Source: Aminobacter carboxidus
Lineage (GTDB): Bacteria; Pseudomonadota; Alphaproteobacteria; Rhizobiales; Rhizobiaceae
Assembly: GCF_014863355.1 (NCBI RefSeq)
Contig: NZ_JACZEP010000002.1
Coordinates: forward strand, 62,001-126,000
Length of the DNA stretch: 64,000 nt
Direction of reading: 5' to 3'
The notes under the pieces were generated by a model. That model was given only the letters and a program-made list of their open reading frames with translations. It was not told the DNA's origin and ran no database searches. Of this stretch, positions 56,567 to 64,000 are shown one piece after another. Numbering within the stretch: position 1 is the first letter of the stretch; each line of letters begins with the position of its first letter. The translations under genes were made by a program, and so were the position numbers.

Positions 56567-57029
56567 CCGCTCCTCTGGCGTTCCACCTCAGCAACGTTTT
56601 TCGCCCTGTCCGGCCAACAGCCTGCCACGTTCGACCTGGGCGCGGCTATGGACCCCTGCCGCCATTCTGTTCTGTTTGGAACCGACAGTCCGCTTGTTGG
56701 GCGAGGGCCTGCGCATGTGGCCCGCAGTCTCTTCCGTATCCGCTGCACCTACCACCGTGCGAATGGCATCCGCCGGAAACGGGCGACAATGCTCCCCAGC
56801 GAGAGATGAGCTTCCATGCGTGCAGACGCCGTACAACGAAGTACTGCGTCTGCAACAAAATGACAGGCAACCTTCTTCGCCTGACTGCATTTGATCGATG
56901 AAGCTTCGGCCAAGTCTGCCAGGTACTCTGGCGTACCGGAAAATCGACAGGCAGCAACGCTTCAAGGGCCGCGCCCCGGAGCACCGGGACGCGGCGAAGC
57001 GGGCCTGACTGGACCGCCCCGACTACAGG
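56567..57029. other. 463-base region without a recognisable gene; one strong hairpin
   Basis: The region between convergent gshB and the FloR-like exporter has no coding frame with normal codon use; a 125-codon leftward frame is Cys/Arg-rich and unlike any family I know. TGCAGACGC (56821-56829) pairs with GCGTCTGCA (56846-56854), and GTAC pairs with GTAC inside, making a near-perfect 13-bp hairpin. It could be a decayed gene or hold an unannotated small RNA. Confidence 0.5.
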
Positions 57030-58220
57030 CTACCGTGCCTTGAGCCAGCCAAGGCCGGCCAGCGTCACCAGGGCCATGGCGGTGCAATAGGCGGCGAGCG
57101 GCCAGGCCGTGTCGCCGCCAAGCATGAGCACCGCCAGCGTACCGACGACGCCGACGATCAGGCTCTGGACGCAGAAATAGAGCGCCACGGCTGTGCCGGC
57201 CGCGTCGCCGAAGTCCCGCAGCGCTCCATTCGCTGTCACCGCGCCGGCAAAGACGATGCCTGCCGAGATCACCCACATCGGCACGACGAAGGTGAGGAAC
57301 GACGGCGCGGCGAATAGCTGTCCGAGAGCGAGCAGCACGGCGCCGATGAGCAGCATCGCCATGCCGCGCGCCAGGCTTCCCGCTATGCCCCAGCGTGCCA
57401 CAAACAGCCTGGCGAAGCGTGTGGTCACGATCATCGCCACCGCCGCGGTGGCAAAGGCGAGGCTGAAGCCGAGCTGGGAGAAACCGGCACAGTCGATGAG
57501 CACGCGCGGCGCCGTCGAGAAAAAGACGAAGAACGCACCCATCGCCGCGCTGAAGCCCAAAGTGTAGACTTGGAAGGTCGGGCTCTTGAGGATCGACCGG
57601 AAGGCCAGAGGCGACTGGACCGTCGCCTCTGGCCTCGTCTCATGCCAGCGTGGCAGCGCGTTCAGCATCGCTGCCAGGGCCAGGATTCCGAGAGTAACGA
57701 AGATCGCCCGCCAGCCAAGGCCATGGGCGATCAGCGCGCCGGCGATCGGCCCGAGTGCCGGCACGCAGGCCAGCATGGCGCTGAACAGGCCGTAGATGAC
57801 GGCACTTTCCGGCCGCTCGGCATAGACGTCGCGCACCGTGGCGAAGGTGGCGACAAGTGCCGCCGAGGCGCCCAGCGCCTGGATGACGCGCAGGACGACA
57901 AACAGCGGCGCTGACGAGGTGACGGCAAGCAGGAAAGAGGTTGCCGCAAACAACAGCGCGCCCGATATCAGCACAGGTCGCCGGCCGATCCGGTCGGAGA
58001 TCGGGCCGAACACCACCTGCCCGAGCCCGAGCACGATCATGTAGAGGCTCAGCGTCAGTTGGACGACCTCCGGCGTCGTGCCGAGGATTGCAGGCATCGC
58101 CGGCACCACCGGCAGGTAGATGTCCATGGCCAGCGAGGCCAGGATGTCGAAAGGCGCCATCAGCAGCAGTGCCGCGCGCAGGGAGTAGCTCCACGAAGGG
58201 AGGGAGTTTCGATTGGGCAT
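57030..58220 (-). CDS. MFS exporter of the CmlA/FloR (phenicol efflux) type
   Basis: This 396-residue protein has 12 predicted spans and the DHA1 drug-exporter motif GPISDRIGRRPVL. It strongly recalls FloR/CmlA chloramphenicol-florfenicol exporters: APFDILASLAMDIYLPVVP, TFATVRDVYAERPESAVIYG, FFVFFSTAPRVLI, and GTLAVLMLGGDTAWP all have close counterparts in FloR as I remember it. It probably exports phenicols or a natural analogue. No mobile element, resistance partner or cmlA-type attenuator is next to it, so it looks like a resident chromosomal homologue. GC and codon use match the neighbours. Confidence 0.88.
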   Translation of the reverse strand: MPNRNSLPSWSYSLRAALLLMAPFDILASLAMDIYLPVVPAMPAILGTTPEVVQLTLSLYMIVLGLGQVVFGPISDRIGRRPVLISGALLFAATSFLLAVTSSAPLFVVLRVIQALGASAALVATFATVRDVYAERPESAVIYGLFSAMLACVPALGPIAGALIAHGLGWRAIFVTLGILALAAMLNALPRWHETRPEATVQSPLAFRSILKSPTFQVYTLGFSAAMGAFFVFFSTAPRVLIDCAGFSQLGFSLAFATAAVAMIVTTRFARLFVARWGIAGSLARGMAMLLIGAVLLALGQLFAAPSFLTFVVPMWVISAGIVFAGAVTANGALRDFGDAAGTAVALYFCVQSLIVGVVGTLAVLMLGGDTAWPLAAYCTAMALVTLAGLGWLKAR

Positions 58221-58498
58221 GACTTTTCATCCGCACAAATGAATTTCATCTGGCGGCGATCTGCCACTTCGTTTGTCCAATGCATCGGCTCGAAACCGGA
58301 AACGATTTCCGGCAGCCGCGCTGGACAGGCCTATGATCTCTGAATGAGGGGCAGGGCGCCGCAACAACGCTAGGTGTCGTTGCGGCCTATATGTCTGCGG
58401 ACTTGGCTGTGCCCATGTTCATGTCTCGCGAATATCAGCGCCCGTGACGGCTCGCGGTCGCAATACCAGCCCATGCCGTCAGGGACAAGCCTGTCGCC

Positions 58499-59542
58499 TC
58501 AGGCGGCGCGCGGGTTGCGAACGCCGCTCATTTCGGTAGCCTTGAACATCCGGAAGGTGTTGCGGCCGGCGAACTTGGCCGCATACAGCGCCGTGTCGGC
58601 CCGCACCAGCAGTTCCGACGGCGTGCATTCTTCATACAACGCGATGCCGATCGAGGCGCCGAGCTTCAACGCCCGGCCACCATGGCCGACCGGCCTGCCC
58701 AGCCTGTCGATGATGTCGCGCGCAAGTTCCGAAATCTTCGCGAGATCGAGCCCCGGCCCCACCAGCACGGCGAATTCGTCGCCGCCGATGCGCGAGACGA
58801 GATCGACACCGACACAGGCTCCCTCCAGGCGCCGCGCCACTTCCTTGAGGCACTCGTCGCCGGCGATATGGCCAAAAGTGTCGTTGATCTGCTTGAAGCC
58901 GTCGAGATCGACAAGCAGCAGCGCGCCGAGCGCGGGCTGGTCAGGGCTAGGAGCCGTCAGCTCTGCCAGCTTCGACTGGAACAGGCTGCGGTTGGCAAGC
59001 CCGGTCATGACGTCGTATTCGGCGAGATAGCGGGTCTGGTCGGCGAGGATCTTCTCTTCGGTGATGTCCTGCTTCATGCCGAAGATGCGCACGGCCACGC
59101 CGTCCTCGCATTCGACACTGGCGGTGATGCGGATCCAGCGGCGGTTGCCCTTGGCGGTCACGATCTCGGCGTCGAGGCCGAAGCCGGTGCGCTCCGCTAT
59201 TCCCTTGCTGCGCTTGGCGTGCAGCTCGGCGGCCGAGGCCGGCGTGTAGCACTTGACGATTTCCGACCGGTCAAGCGCTGCGTCGCGCGGCAGGTCGAAA
59301 AGGTCATAGACCACGTCGGTCCATAGCAGGGCCTGGTCGGCAAGATTGCATTGCCACACGCCGATGCGGGCAGCGGCCGAGGCGCGGTCGAAGATTTTCT
59401 GGCTGTGCGCCAGCGAGGCGGCCTGCTCGCGGATCAACGCGGCCTGCGCCTCAAGCCTTGCCTCGAGCCCGGCGATCATGCCTGCGTCGCGGTCCCTGAG
59501 AACGGCCCGCCGCCGTATGCGTCGCGATGACGGACTGCGCAT
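58499..59542 (-). CDS. Diguanylate cyclase with N-terminal PAS domain
   Basis: This 347-residue protein has a short helical lead (22-50, coiled-coil-like), a PAS/PAC domain (about 50-165; FGLDAEIVTAKGNRRWIRIT and RIFGMKQDITEEK) and an intact GGDEF domain with RIGGDEFAVL at 251-260. The RxxD product-inhibition site is absent. It should make c-di-GMP in response to a small ligand or redox signal. ATG 59479 is an alternative start. The 278-base gap to the exporter gene on its 3' side holds only a small CCGGAAA/TTTCCGG hairpin (58296-58312). Confidence 0.9.
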   Translation of the reverse strand: MRSPSSRRIRRRAVLRDRDAGMIAGLEARLEAQAALIREQAASLAHSQKIFDRASAAARIGVWQCNLADQALLWTDVVYDLFDLPRDAALDRSEIVKCYTPASAAELHAKRSKGIAERTGFGLDAEIVTAKGNRRWIRITASVECEDGVAVRIFGMKQDITEEKILADQTRYLAEYDVMTGLANRSLFQSKLAELTAPSPDQPALGALLLVDLDGFKQINDTFGHIAGDECLKEVARRLEGACVGVDLVSRIGGDEFAVLVGPGLDLAKISELARDIIDRLGRPVGHGGRALKLGASIGIALYEECTPSELLVRADTALYAAKFAGRNTFRMFKATEMSGVRNPRAA

Positions 59543-59850
59543 GGTTTGGATCGGCTGCCCCCTGTTGCCGGTACCACATTCGCGCGGCAGCGCTTAATAT
59601 TCCCTCTCTCTAATGCCGTGGCGGCACCACAGCGCGCGCTAGGGTTAACGCATCCCAAACTCAAGCTGCACCAGAGCGAATGTTCTTGAATTGTTCTTGC
59701 ATGCTTCTGCAATCTATGCTTGTCTTGGCTTGAGACTTCAACGGCTTGACGCAGGCGAAGGGCCGCCTGCCGATTAGAACCAACGTGCATGAAATTGCCG
59801 CAGCGCATCCGTACGTCCTCAAGGGCATGCTGCGCTACAGGGAGAGCAGC
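59543..59850. other. 308-base divergent region between cyclase and yifB/comM genes
   Basis: This gap holds the promoters of both genes. Its one convincing feature is the LexA-type box at 59682-59696. An open frame from 59746 joins the yifB gene but lacks a ribosome site and homology, so I treat it as untranslated leader. Confidence 0.5.
59682..59696 (+). promoter_or_regulatory. LexA (SOS) box, GTTC-N7-GTTC
   Basis: GTTC (59682-59685) and GTTC (59693-59696) are separated by exactly seven bases, the alphaproteobacterial LexA operator. It lies 155 bases before the yifB/comM ATG and just upstream of a possible -10 (TATGCT). Confidence 0.62.
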
Positions 59851-61383
59851 ATGGTTTCGCGCGTGCGCACTGTCGCGTTCCAGGGTATCGAGGCGGTTCC
59901 CGTCGACGTGCAGGTGATGGTGGCGCCGGGCAAGGTCGGCATGCAGATCGTCGGCCTGCCCGACAAGGCGGTGGCCGAAAGCCGCGAACGGGTGCAGGCG
60001 GCGCTGCACGCCTCCGGCCTGTCGATGCCGGCCAAGAAGGTCACCGTCAACCTCGCCCCGGCCGACCTGCCCAAGGAAGGCAGCCACTACGACCTGCCGA
60101 TTGCGCTTGGACTGATGGCGGCAATCGGCGCGTTGCCCAGCGATGCGCTCGCCGCCTATGTCGTGCTCGGCGAGTTGTCGCTCGACGGCACGATTTCGGC
60201 GGTAGCAGGGGCATTGCCGGCGGCGATCGGGGCGAATGCCGAAGGCAAGGGGCTGATCTGCCCCGCCGCCAGCGGACCGGAAGCAGCATGGGCCGGCGCC
60301 GGCATCGACATCCTGGCACCGCGCAGCCTGATTGCCATCGCCAACCACTTTCGCGGCACCCAGGTGCTGTCGCGCCCCGAACCGGGCATCCGCGCCGCGG
60401 CGCGCGACCTGCCCGACCTCGCCGACATCAAGGGCCAGGAAAGCGCCAGGCGGGCACTCGAGGTTGCTGCCGCCGGCGGCCATAATCTCTTGATGGTCGG
60501 CCCGCCCGGCGCCGGCAAGTCGATGCTGGCGGCAAGGCTGCCGTCGATCCTGCCGCCGCTGTCGCCCAAGGAGCTGCTCGAAGTGTCGATGATCGCCTCC
60601 ATCGCCGGCGAACTTGCCGAAGGCAAGCTCACCGACCGGCGGCCGTTCCGCGCGCCGCACCATTCGGCCTCGATGGCGGCAATGGTCGGCGGCGGCGTGC
60701 GGGCGCGGCCGGGCGAGGTGTCGCTCGCCCATCATGGCGTCCTGTTCCTCGACGAATTCCCCGAATTCACCCCGCAGGTGCTCGATTCCTTGCGCCAGCC
60801 GCTCGAAGCGGGCGAATGCATGATCGCGCGCGCCAATCACCGCATCACCTATCCGGCCCGGATCCAGCTCGTCGCGGCGATGAATCCGTGCCGTTGCGGC
60901 ATGGCCGGCGAGCCCGGCTATCGCTGCCTGCGCGGCACGCGCTGCCAGTCCGACTACCAGGCGCGCATCTCCGGTCCGCTGCTCGACCGCATCGACCTGC
61001 GCATCGAGGTGCCGGCGGTCTCGGCCTCCGACCTCATCCGCGGCGGCAGGTCTGAAGCCAGCGCCGATGTCGCCTTGCGTGTTGCCCGGGCCCGCACCAT
61101 CCAGCGCGAGCGGCTCGAACGCCATGGGGCGTCAGGCGCCACCACCAACGCGCAATGCGCCGCCGGCCTGATCGAAGATATCGCCGCGCCCGACGCCGCC
61201 GGGCTGTCGCTACTACGCGACGCCAGCGAAAAGCTTGGTTTTTCCGCCCGCGCCTATCACCGCGTGCTCAAGGTGGCGCGCACGCTGGCCGACCTCGACG
61301 GCAACGAGACTGTCGGCCGCATCCATCTCGCCGAGGCGATTTCATACCGCATCAGCGCAGAACGCATTGCGCAGGCGGCGTAA
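59851..61383 (+). CDS. YifB/ComM family Mg-chelatase-like AAA+ ATPase
   Basis: The start at 59851 (MVSRVRTVAFQGIEAVPVDV) follows AGGGAGAGC and gives 510 residues. The N-terminal domain (to about 170) resembles a Lon/RadA-type S5 fold. The AAA+ core has Walker A VGPPGAGKSML, Walker B LFLDEFPEF and the zinc segment MNPCRCGMAGEPGYRCLRGTRC. The C-terminal Mg-chelatase domain follows. ComM is a helicase that promotes branch migration during transformation and recombination; the LexA box upstream fits a DNA-repair role. Confidence 0.94.
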   Translation: MVSRVRTVAFQGIEAVPVDVQVMVAPGKVGMQIVGLPDKAVAESRERVQAALHASGLSMPAKKVTVNLAPADLPKEGSHYDLPIALGLMAAIGALPSDALAAYVVLGELSLDGTISAVAGALPAAIGANAEGKGLICPAASGPEAAWAGAGIDILAPRSLIAIANHFRGTQVLSRPEPGIRAAARDLPDLADIKGQESARRALEVAAAGGHNLLMVGPPGAGKSMLAARLPSILPPLSPKELLEVSMIASIAGELAEGKLTDRRPFRAPHHSASMAAMVGGGVRARPGEVSLAHHGVLFLDEFPEFTPQVLDSLRQPLEAGECMIARANHRITYPARIQLVAAMNPCRCGMAGEPGYRCLRGTRCQSDYQARISGPLLDRIDLRIEVPAVSASDLIRGGRSEASADVALRVARARTIQRERLERHGASGATTNAQCAAGLIEDIAAPDAAGLSLLRDASEKLGFSARAYHRVLKVARTLADLDGNETVGRIHLAEAISYRISAERIAQAA

Positions 61384-61600
61384 GGGGGCGGAGCGCCGCG
61401 CGCACAAAACCATGTTCAGGCCATCGCCCGGGGAAGGAGGGAGGCAATAAAAGATCGGCAAGGAAGCGAATAGCTGACAAGCGCCGACCGCTTCCGTAGC
61501 GCTGGCGGAAATCGGCGTCGTTGCGCCCGGTCATCGCTGCATCGTTAGGCCGCTTGCCGGCGCTCGCGCAACAGGCGACGGCGCAAGGTCTGGAAGAAAC

Positions 61601-62230
61601 CTACCTGACCGAGCCGACCATCGTTGTCTGGCCTTCGCGGATCGTCACCCAGCGGCCGGTGTTCTCCGCCGACTGGCGCTTGAGATAGTTGTAGCCGGTC
61701 TCGTCCCACTGGCGCACGGAGTCGGTGAGATTGTCGAGCACGAAGTCGCCCTTCGAGGTGCGCACGGTCAGCACCGCATGGCCTTCGCCATCGGGCTTGC
61801 GCACGACCGTAATCAGCAGGTCAGACAGCGAGATGCCTTCGCGGCTGAGCGTCCGGCGCTTTTCGAGCACGTAGTCCTCGCAGTCGCCTTCGCCATTGTC
61901 GGGATAGGTCCAGACTTCGTCGCGGCCGTAAATGTCGATGTCGTTCATCGGCTTGATCGCCGCGTTGACGGCGATGTTGACGGCAACGATCTTGCGCCAC
62001 AACGCCCCGGTCATCTGTGCTGGGCCGGCATCGCGCTCCTTGATCGAGCATTCGGCCGGGTTGAGGCGACAGAAATCATAATGGCCGATCGGCTGCGAGG
62101 TCAGGCCGCCGGTGGCCATCGGCTGGGCCACGGCCAAGGTGGCGCCGACGGACAAGACAGCGCCAGCCGTCAGCCCGAAAAACACACCAGCGCGCCCCGC
62201 TGCGCGCCGTACGCCTGCCGCGGAAATCAT
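61601..62230 (-). CDS. Transglutaminase-like cysteine protease (BTLCP, LapG-like)
   Basis: This 209-residue secreted protein has a signal peptide ending AVAQ and the BTLCP (DUF920) catalytic triad: Cys in EGDCEDYVLEKR, His in GEGHAVLTVR, Asp in DFVLDNL. LapG-type enzymes cut surface adhesins when c-di-GMP falls; this protein could be such a protease or a paralogue. No LapD or adhesin is adjacent. A CtrA-type box lies 26 bases upstream of the ATG. The 217-base gap to the convergent yifB gene holds nothing recognised. Confidence 0.9.
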   Translation of the reverse strand: MISAAGVRRAAGRAGVFFGLTAGAVLSVGATLAVAQPMATGGLTSQPIGHYDFCRLNPAECSIKERDAGPAQMTGALWRKIVAVNIAVNAAIKPMNDIDIYGRDEVWTYPDNGEGDCEDYVLEKRRTLSREGISLSDLLITVVRKPDGEGHAVLTVRTSKGDFVLDNLTDSVRQWDETGYNYLKRQSAENTGRWVTIREGQTTMVGSVR

Positions 62231-62255
62231 CTGCCCCGCTCGCCCCTTTACATCG

Positions 62256-62270
62256 TTAACAAAACGTTAA
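62256..62270 (-). promoter_or_regulatory. CtrA box, TTAA-N7-TTAAC
   Basis: TTAA (62256-62259) and TTAA (62267-62270) are seven bases apart. On the minus strand it reads TTAA-N7-TTAAC, the full CtrA consensus, just before the BTLCP start. Confidence 0.6.
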
Positions 62271-62468
62271 GATCGTTGACCGGGCAGAGTCAATCGAAGC
62301 GAGCGGCAGATTGCAGACATGGTTACCGCAGCGGCGGCCAAGCGATAATTGTGCAACAGAGGTGCAGCACCGCCGTCCAACGACCGGAGCCGGCTTTCTC
62401 CAGGCACGCCGCACGAATTCAACGAGTTAGGGTGCCGTGTCCCTCGATGCACGCCCACCCCGCAGAAA

Positions 62469-62490
62469 GGCCCGGCGCATGCACCGGGCC
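62469..62490 (-). terminator. Intrinsic terminator of phaZ
   Basis: GGCCCGG (62469-62475) pairs with CCGGGCC (62484-62490). Leftward transcripts then run into UUUCU. It lies 40 bases after the phaZ stop. Confidence 0.65.
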
Positions 62491-62529
62491 CTGCCTGTGG
62501 AAAAGATGAGACTGGCTGGCAGTCGGCCG

Positions 62530-63801
62530 TCAGGCCTGGCGCACCAGACGCGGCTTGGCCGCCTTGCGCGCGGAAGCACCATAGCTCGTCATGAAGTCGA
62601 CGATGCGCGGCACGATCTCGGCGCGGAAACGCGAGCCGTTGAAGACGCCGTAATGGCCGACCGCCGGCTGCATGTAATGCGCCTTCATCTCGTCGGGAAC
62701 GTTGACGCACAGCTCATGCGCGGCCTGGGTCTGGCCAAGGCCTGAAATGTCGTCGTTCTCGCCCTCGACGGTGAACAGCGCTACGTTGCGGATCGCCGTC
62801 GTGTCGACCAGCTGGCCGCGATGGGTCATCTCGCCCTTGGGCAGAGCGTGACGCACAAACACCGTATCGACGGTCTGCAGGTAGAACTCGGCGGTCAGGT
62901 CCATCACCGCCAGATATTCGTCATAAAACTCGCGGTGCTTTTCGGCGCCGTCGCCATCGTTCTTCACCAGGTGCATGAAGAAGTCCTTGTGGGCGATGAT
63001 GTGGCGGTCGAGGTTCATGGTCATGAAGCCCGACAGCTGCAGGAAGCCCGGATAGACCTCGCGGGCAAAGCCGGGTGCTGGCCACGGCACCTGCATGATG
63101 ACGTTGTCGCGGAACCACTCGATGCTCTTCTTCTCGGCGAGCTCGTTGACGGCGGTCGGGTTGCGACGCGTGTCGATCGGTCCGCCCATCAGCGTCATGG
63201 TCGACGGCGCGAAACGGTCGCCGCGCGCCTCCATGACGGCCACTGCGGCGAGCACCGGAACCGATGGCTGGCACACCGCCATCACATGGGTGTCTGGTCC
63301 AAGCGCGTGGAACATGTCGATGACATAGTCGATGTAGTCGTCGAGATCGAACTTGCCTTCGGTCACCGGCACCATGCGGGCGTCGGTCCAATCGGTAATG
63401 TAGACGTCGGCATGCGGCAGCATCGCCTCGACGGTGCCGCGCAGCAGCGTCGCATAGTGGCCCGACATCGGCGCCACGATCAGCAGCTTGGGGTCGGGGC
63501 GACGGCCGGCGGGCAGGTCGCGCTCGAAATGGATCAGGTTGCAGAATGGCCGCGACCAGGTGATCTTCTCGGACACGGCCACCGGCTGGAAGTTGACCAC
63601 CGTCTTGTCGAGGCCGAAGGCCGGCTTGCCGTAGCGCCGCGTCGTGCGTTCGAACAGTTCTGCCATCGCGGCGACCGAGCGGCCCAGCGGCATGTGCGAG
63701 AACGGATTGAGCGGGTTGGAATAGAACAGCTTGACCGCGTCGGCATAGGCGCGCGCCGGCTGCAACGCAGCATGGGTCGTTTCATAGAGCTGGTAAAACA
63801 T
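62530..63801 (-). CDS. phaZ: Intracellular polyhydroxyalkanoate depolymerase
   Basis: The start at 63801 (MFYQLYETTHAALQPARAYA) gives 423 residues; a longer in-frame extension lacks homology. The family marks are YITDWTDARMVPVTEGKFDL, the nucleophile segment VMAVCQPSVPVLAAVAVM with Cys in place of Ser, MGGPIDTRRNPTAVNELA and the C-terminal His in PAVGHYGVFNGSRFR. It mobilises stored PHB granules in the cytoplasm. Two TGC-N3-GCA motifs upstream may bind the PHB-responsive repressor PhaR. Confidence 0.95.
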   Translation of the reverse strand: MFYQLYETTHAALQPARAYADAVKLFYSNPLNPFSHMPLGRSVAAMAELFERTTRRYGKPAFGLDKTVVNFQPVAVSEKITWSRPFCNLIHFERDLPAGRRPDPKLLIVAPMSGHYATLLRGTVEAMLPHADVYITDWTDARMVPVTEGKFDLDDYIDYVIDMFHALGPDTHVMAVCQPSVPVLAAVAVMEARGDRFAPSTMTLMGGPIDTRRNPTAVNELAEKKSIEWFRDNVIMQVPWPAPGFAREVYPGFLQLSGFMTMNLDRHIIAHKDFFMHLVKNDGDGAEKHREFYDEYLAVMDLTAEFYLQTVDTVFVRHALPKGEMTHRGQLVDTTAIRNVALFTVEGENDDISGLGQTQAAHELCVNVPDEMKAHYMQPAVGHYGVFNGSRFRAEIVPRIVDFMTSYGASARKAAKPRLVRQA

Positions 63802-63851
63802 GATGTCCTCATACGGCCATTCGGGGAGGCGAGCCGGCCGGAGGCCCGTCA

Positions 63852-63890
63852 TGCAATGCAGCGAAGTTAACAAACATCTGCTGCGATGCA
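63852..63890 (-). promoter_or_regulatory. Candidate PhaR sites upstream of phaZ
   Basis: TGCAATGCA (63852-63860) and TGCGATGCA (63882-63890) both fit TGC-N3-GCA and are 30 bases apart, about three helical turns. PhaR-type PHB regulators bind TGC/GCA-rich sites of this sort. The rest of 63802-64000 shows no gene. Confidence 0.4.
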
Positions 63891-64000
63891 ATATCTCATT
63901 CGGCACGAAACAGGGTCATTGTTTAGGCCAAGCTGTTGAAAATCCGTTTCCAATGGCGCCGCCGGCTCAGCATCGGCCGGTCTTGACGTTGTGCAGCGCC

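Noticed and set aside
56588-56965. 125-codon minus-strand frame as a gene
   Set aside because: It is Cys/Arg-rich with no ribosome site, domain or normal codon use; treated as non-coding.
57030-58330. Translational attenuator of the cmlA type before the FloR-like gene
   Set aside because: A short frame overlaps the exporter start, but there is no leader peptide with stall codons and no paired stems masking the ribosome site.

Overview
The window is about 64 kb of a high-GC alphaproteobacterial chromosome. It most resembles the order Hyphomicrobiales, family Phyllobacteriaceae, and Mesorhizobium or a close relative is the best guess. This rests on a class II (CP4-type) aroA, the TIGR02300 gene/tRNA-Ala/aroA/cmk/rpsA block, the mgsA-glk-ABC exporter-dapB-gpmA block, and alphaproteobacterial regulatory sites: GTTC-N7-GTTC (LexA), TTAA-N7-TTAAC (CtrA), TGA-N9-TCA (RirA-type iron box) and GGAAC-N16-CGTT (EcfG). 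I see no phage, transposase, CRISPR array or plasmid backbone. The DNA looks like ordinary chromosome with several accessory metabolic modules.

Layout. 1-8.9 kb: a dipeptide-type ABC transporter split around its LysR gene. The binding protein, two permeases and a serine hydrolase lie to the left, and two ATPases plus a D-threonine-aldolase-like PLP enzyme lie to the right; the set suggests use of D-amino-acid-containing peptides. 9-11.7 kb: cysteine hydrolase, pirin and a divergent LysR regulator. 11.7-16.5 kb: a lipoprotein and a heme/siderophore island (SIP flavoprotein, TonB receptor, HmuT) arranged around one strong iron operator. 16.5-22 kb: tRNA-Ala, an acidic FYDLN protein, aroA, an unusual SDR, cmk and rpsA with its terminator. 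22-26.4 kb: a lipoprotein hydrolase, an SDR, an AruI-like ThDP decarboxylase and a TetR regulator. 26.7-31 kb: a divergent polar amino acid ABC transporter operon ending in an Ldh-family reductase.

31-33 kb: a nested palindromic repeat, a small secreted repeat protein, and a CsbD gene with an EcfG-type promoter beside a DoxX gene. 33-41.5 kb: housekeeping and envelope genes (NDUFA9-like SDR, TauE, UppP, GST, QueG, SDR, MepA, MgsA, Glk). 41.6-45.4 kb: ABC exporter, dapB, gpmA and tRNA-Leu. 45.6-49 kb: small envelope proteins (YbjN-like, SPW-repeat, a single-pass membrane protein, RlpA) and an orphan ATP-grasp enzyme. 49-52.3 kb: a four-gene, tightly overlapping De Ley-Doudoroff galactose/galactonate operon without its dehydratase. 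52.5-59.6 kb: two c-di-GMP proteins, a membrane cytochrome-like protein with a divergent TetR gene, gshB and a FloR/CmlA-like exporter. 59.8-64 kb: a YifB/ComM ATPase with a LexA box, a transglutaminase-like protease with a CtrA box, and an intracellular PHB depolymerase with possible PhaR sites.

A family of palindromic intergenic elements (core GCATGATC...GATCATGC around a GAAAA/TTTTC stem) recurs at six or more places between 31.9 and 52.4 kb. The ideas most worth testing are the catalytically divergent SDR inside the aroA-cmk-rpsA block, the permease gene with no ordinary start codon, the predicted 2-ketoarginine module, the small secreted repeat protein, the orphan ATP-grasp enzyme, and the SD-masking hairpin before the SPW-repeat gene. 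All functional names come from reading the protein sequences by eye; no database search was run.
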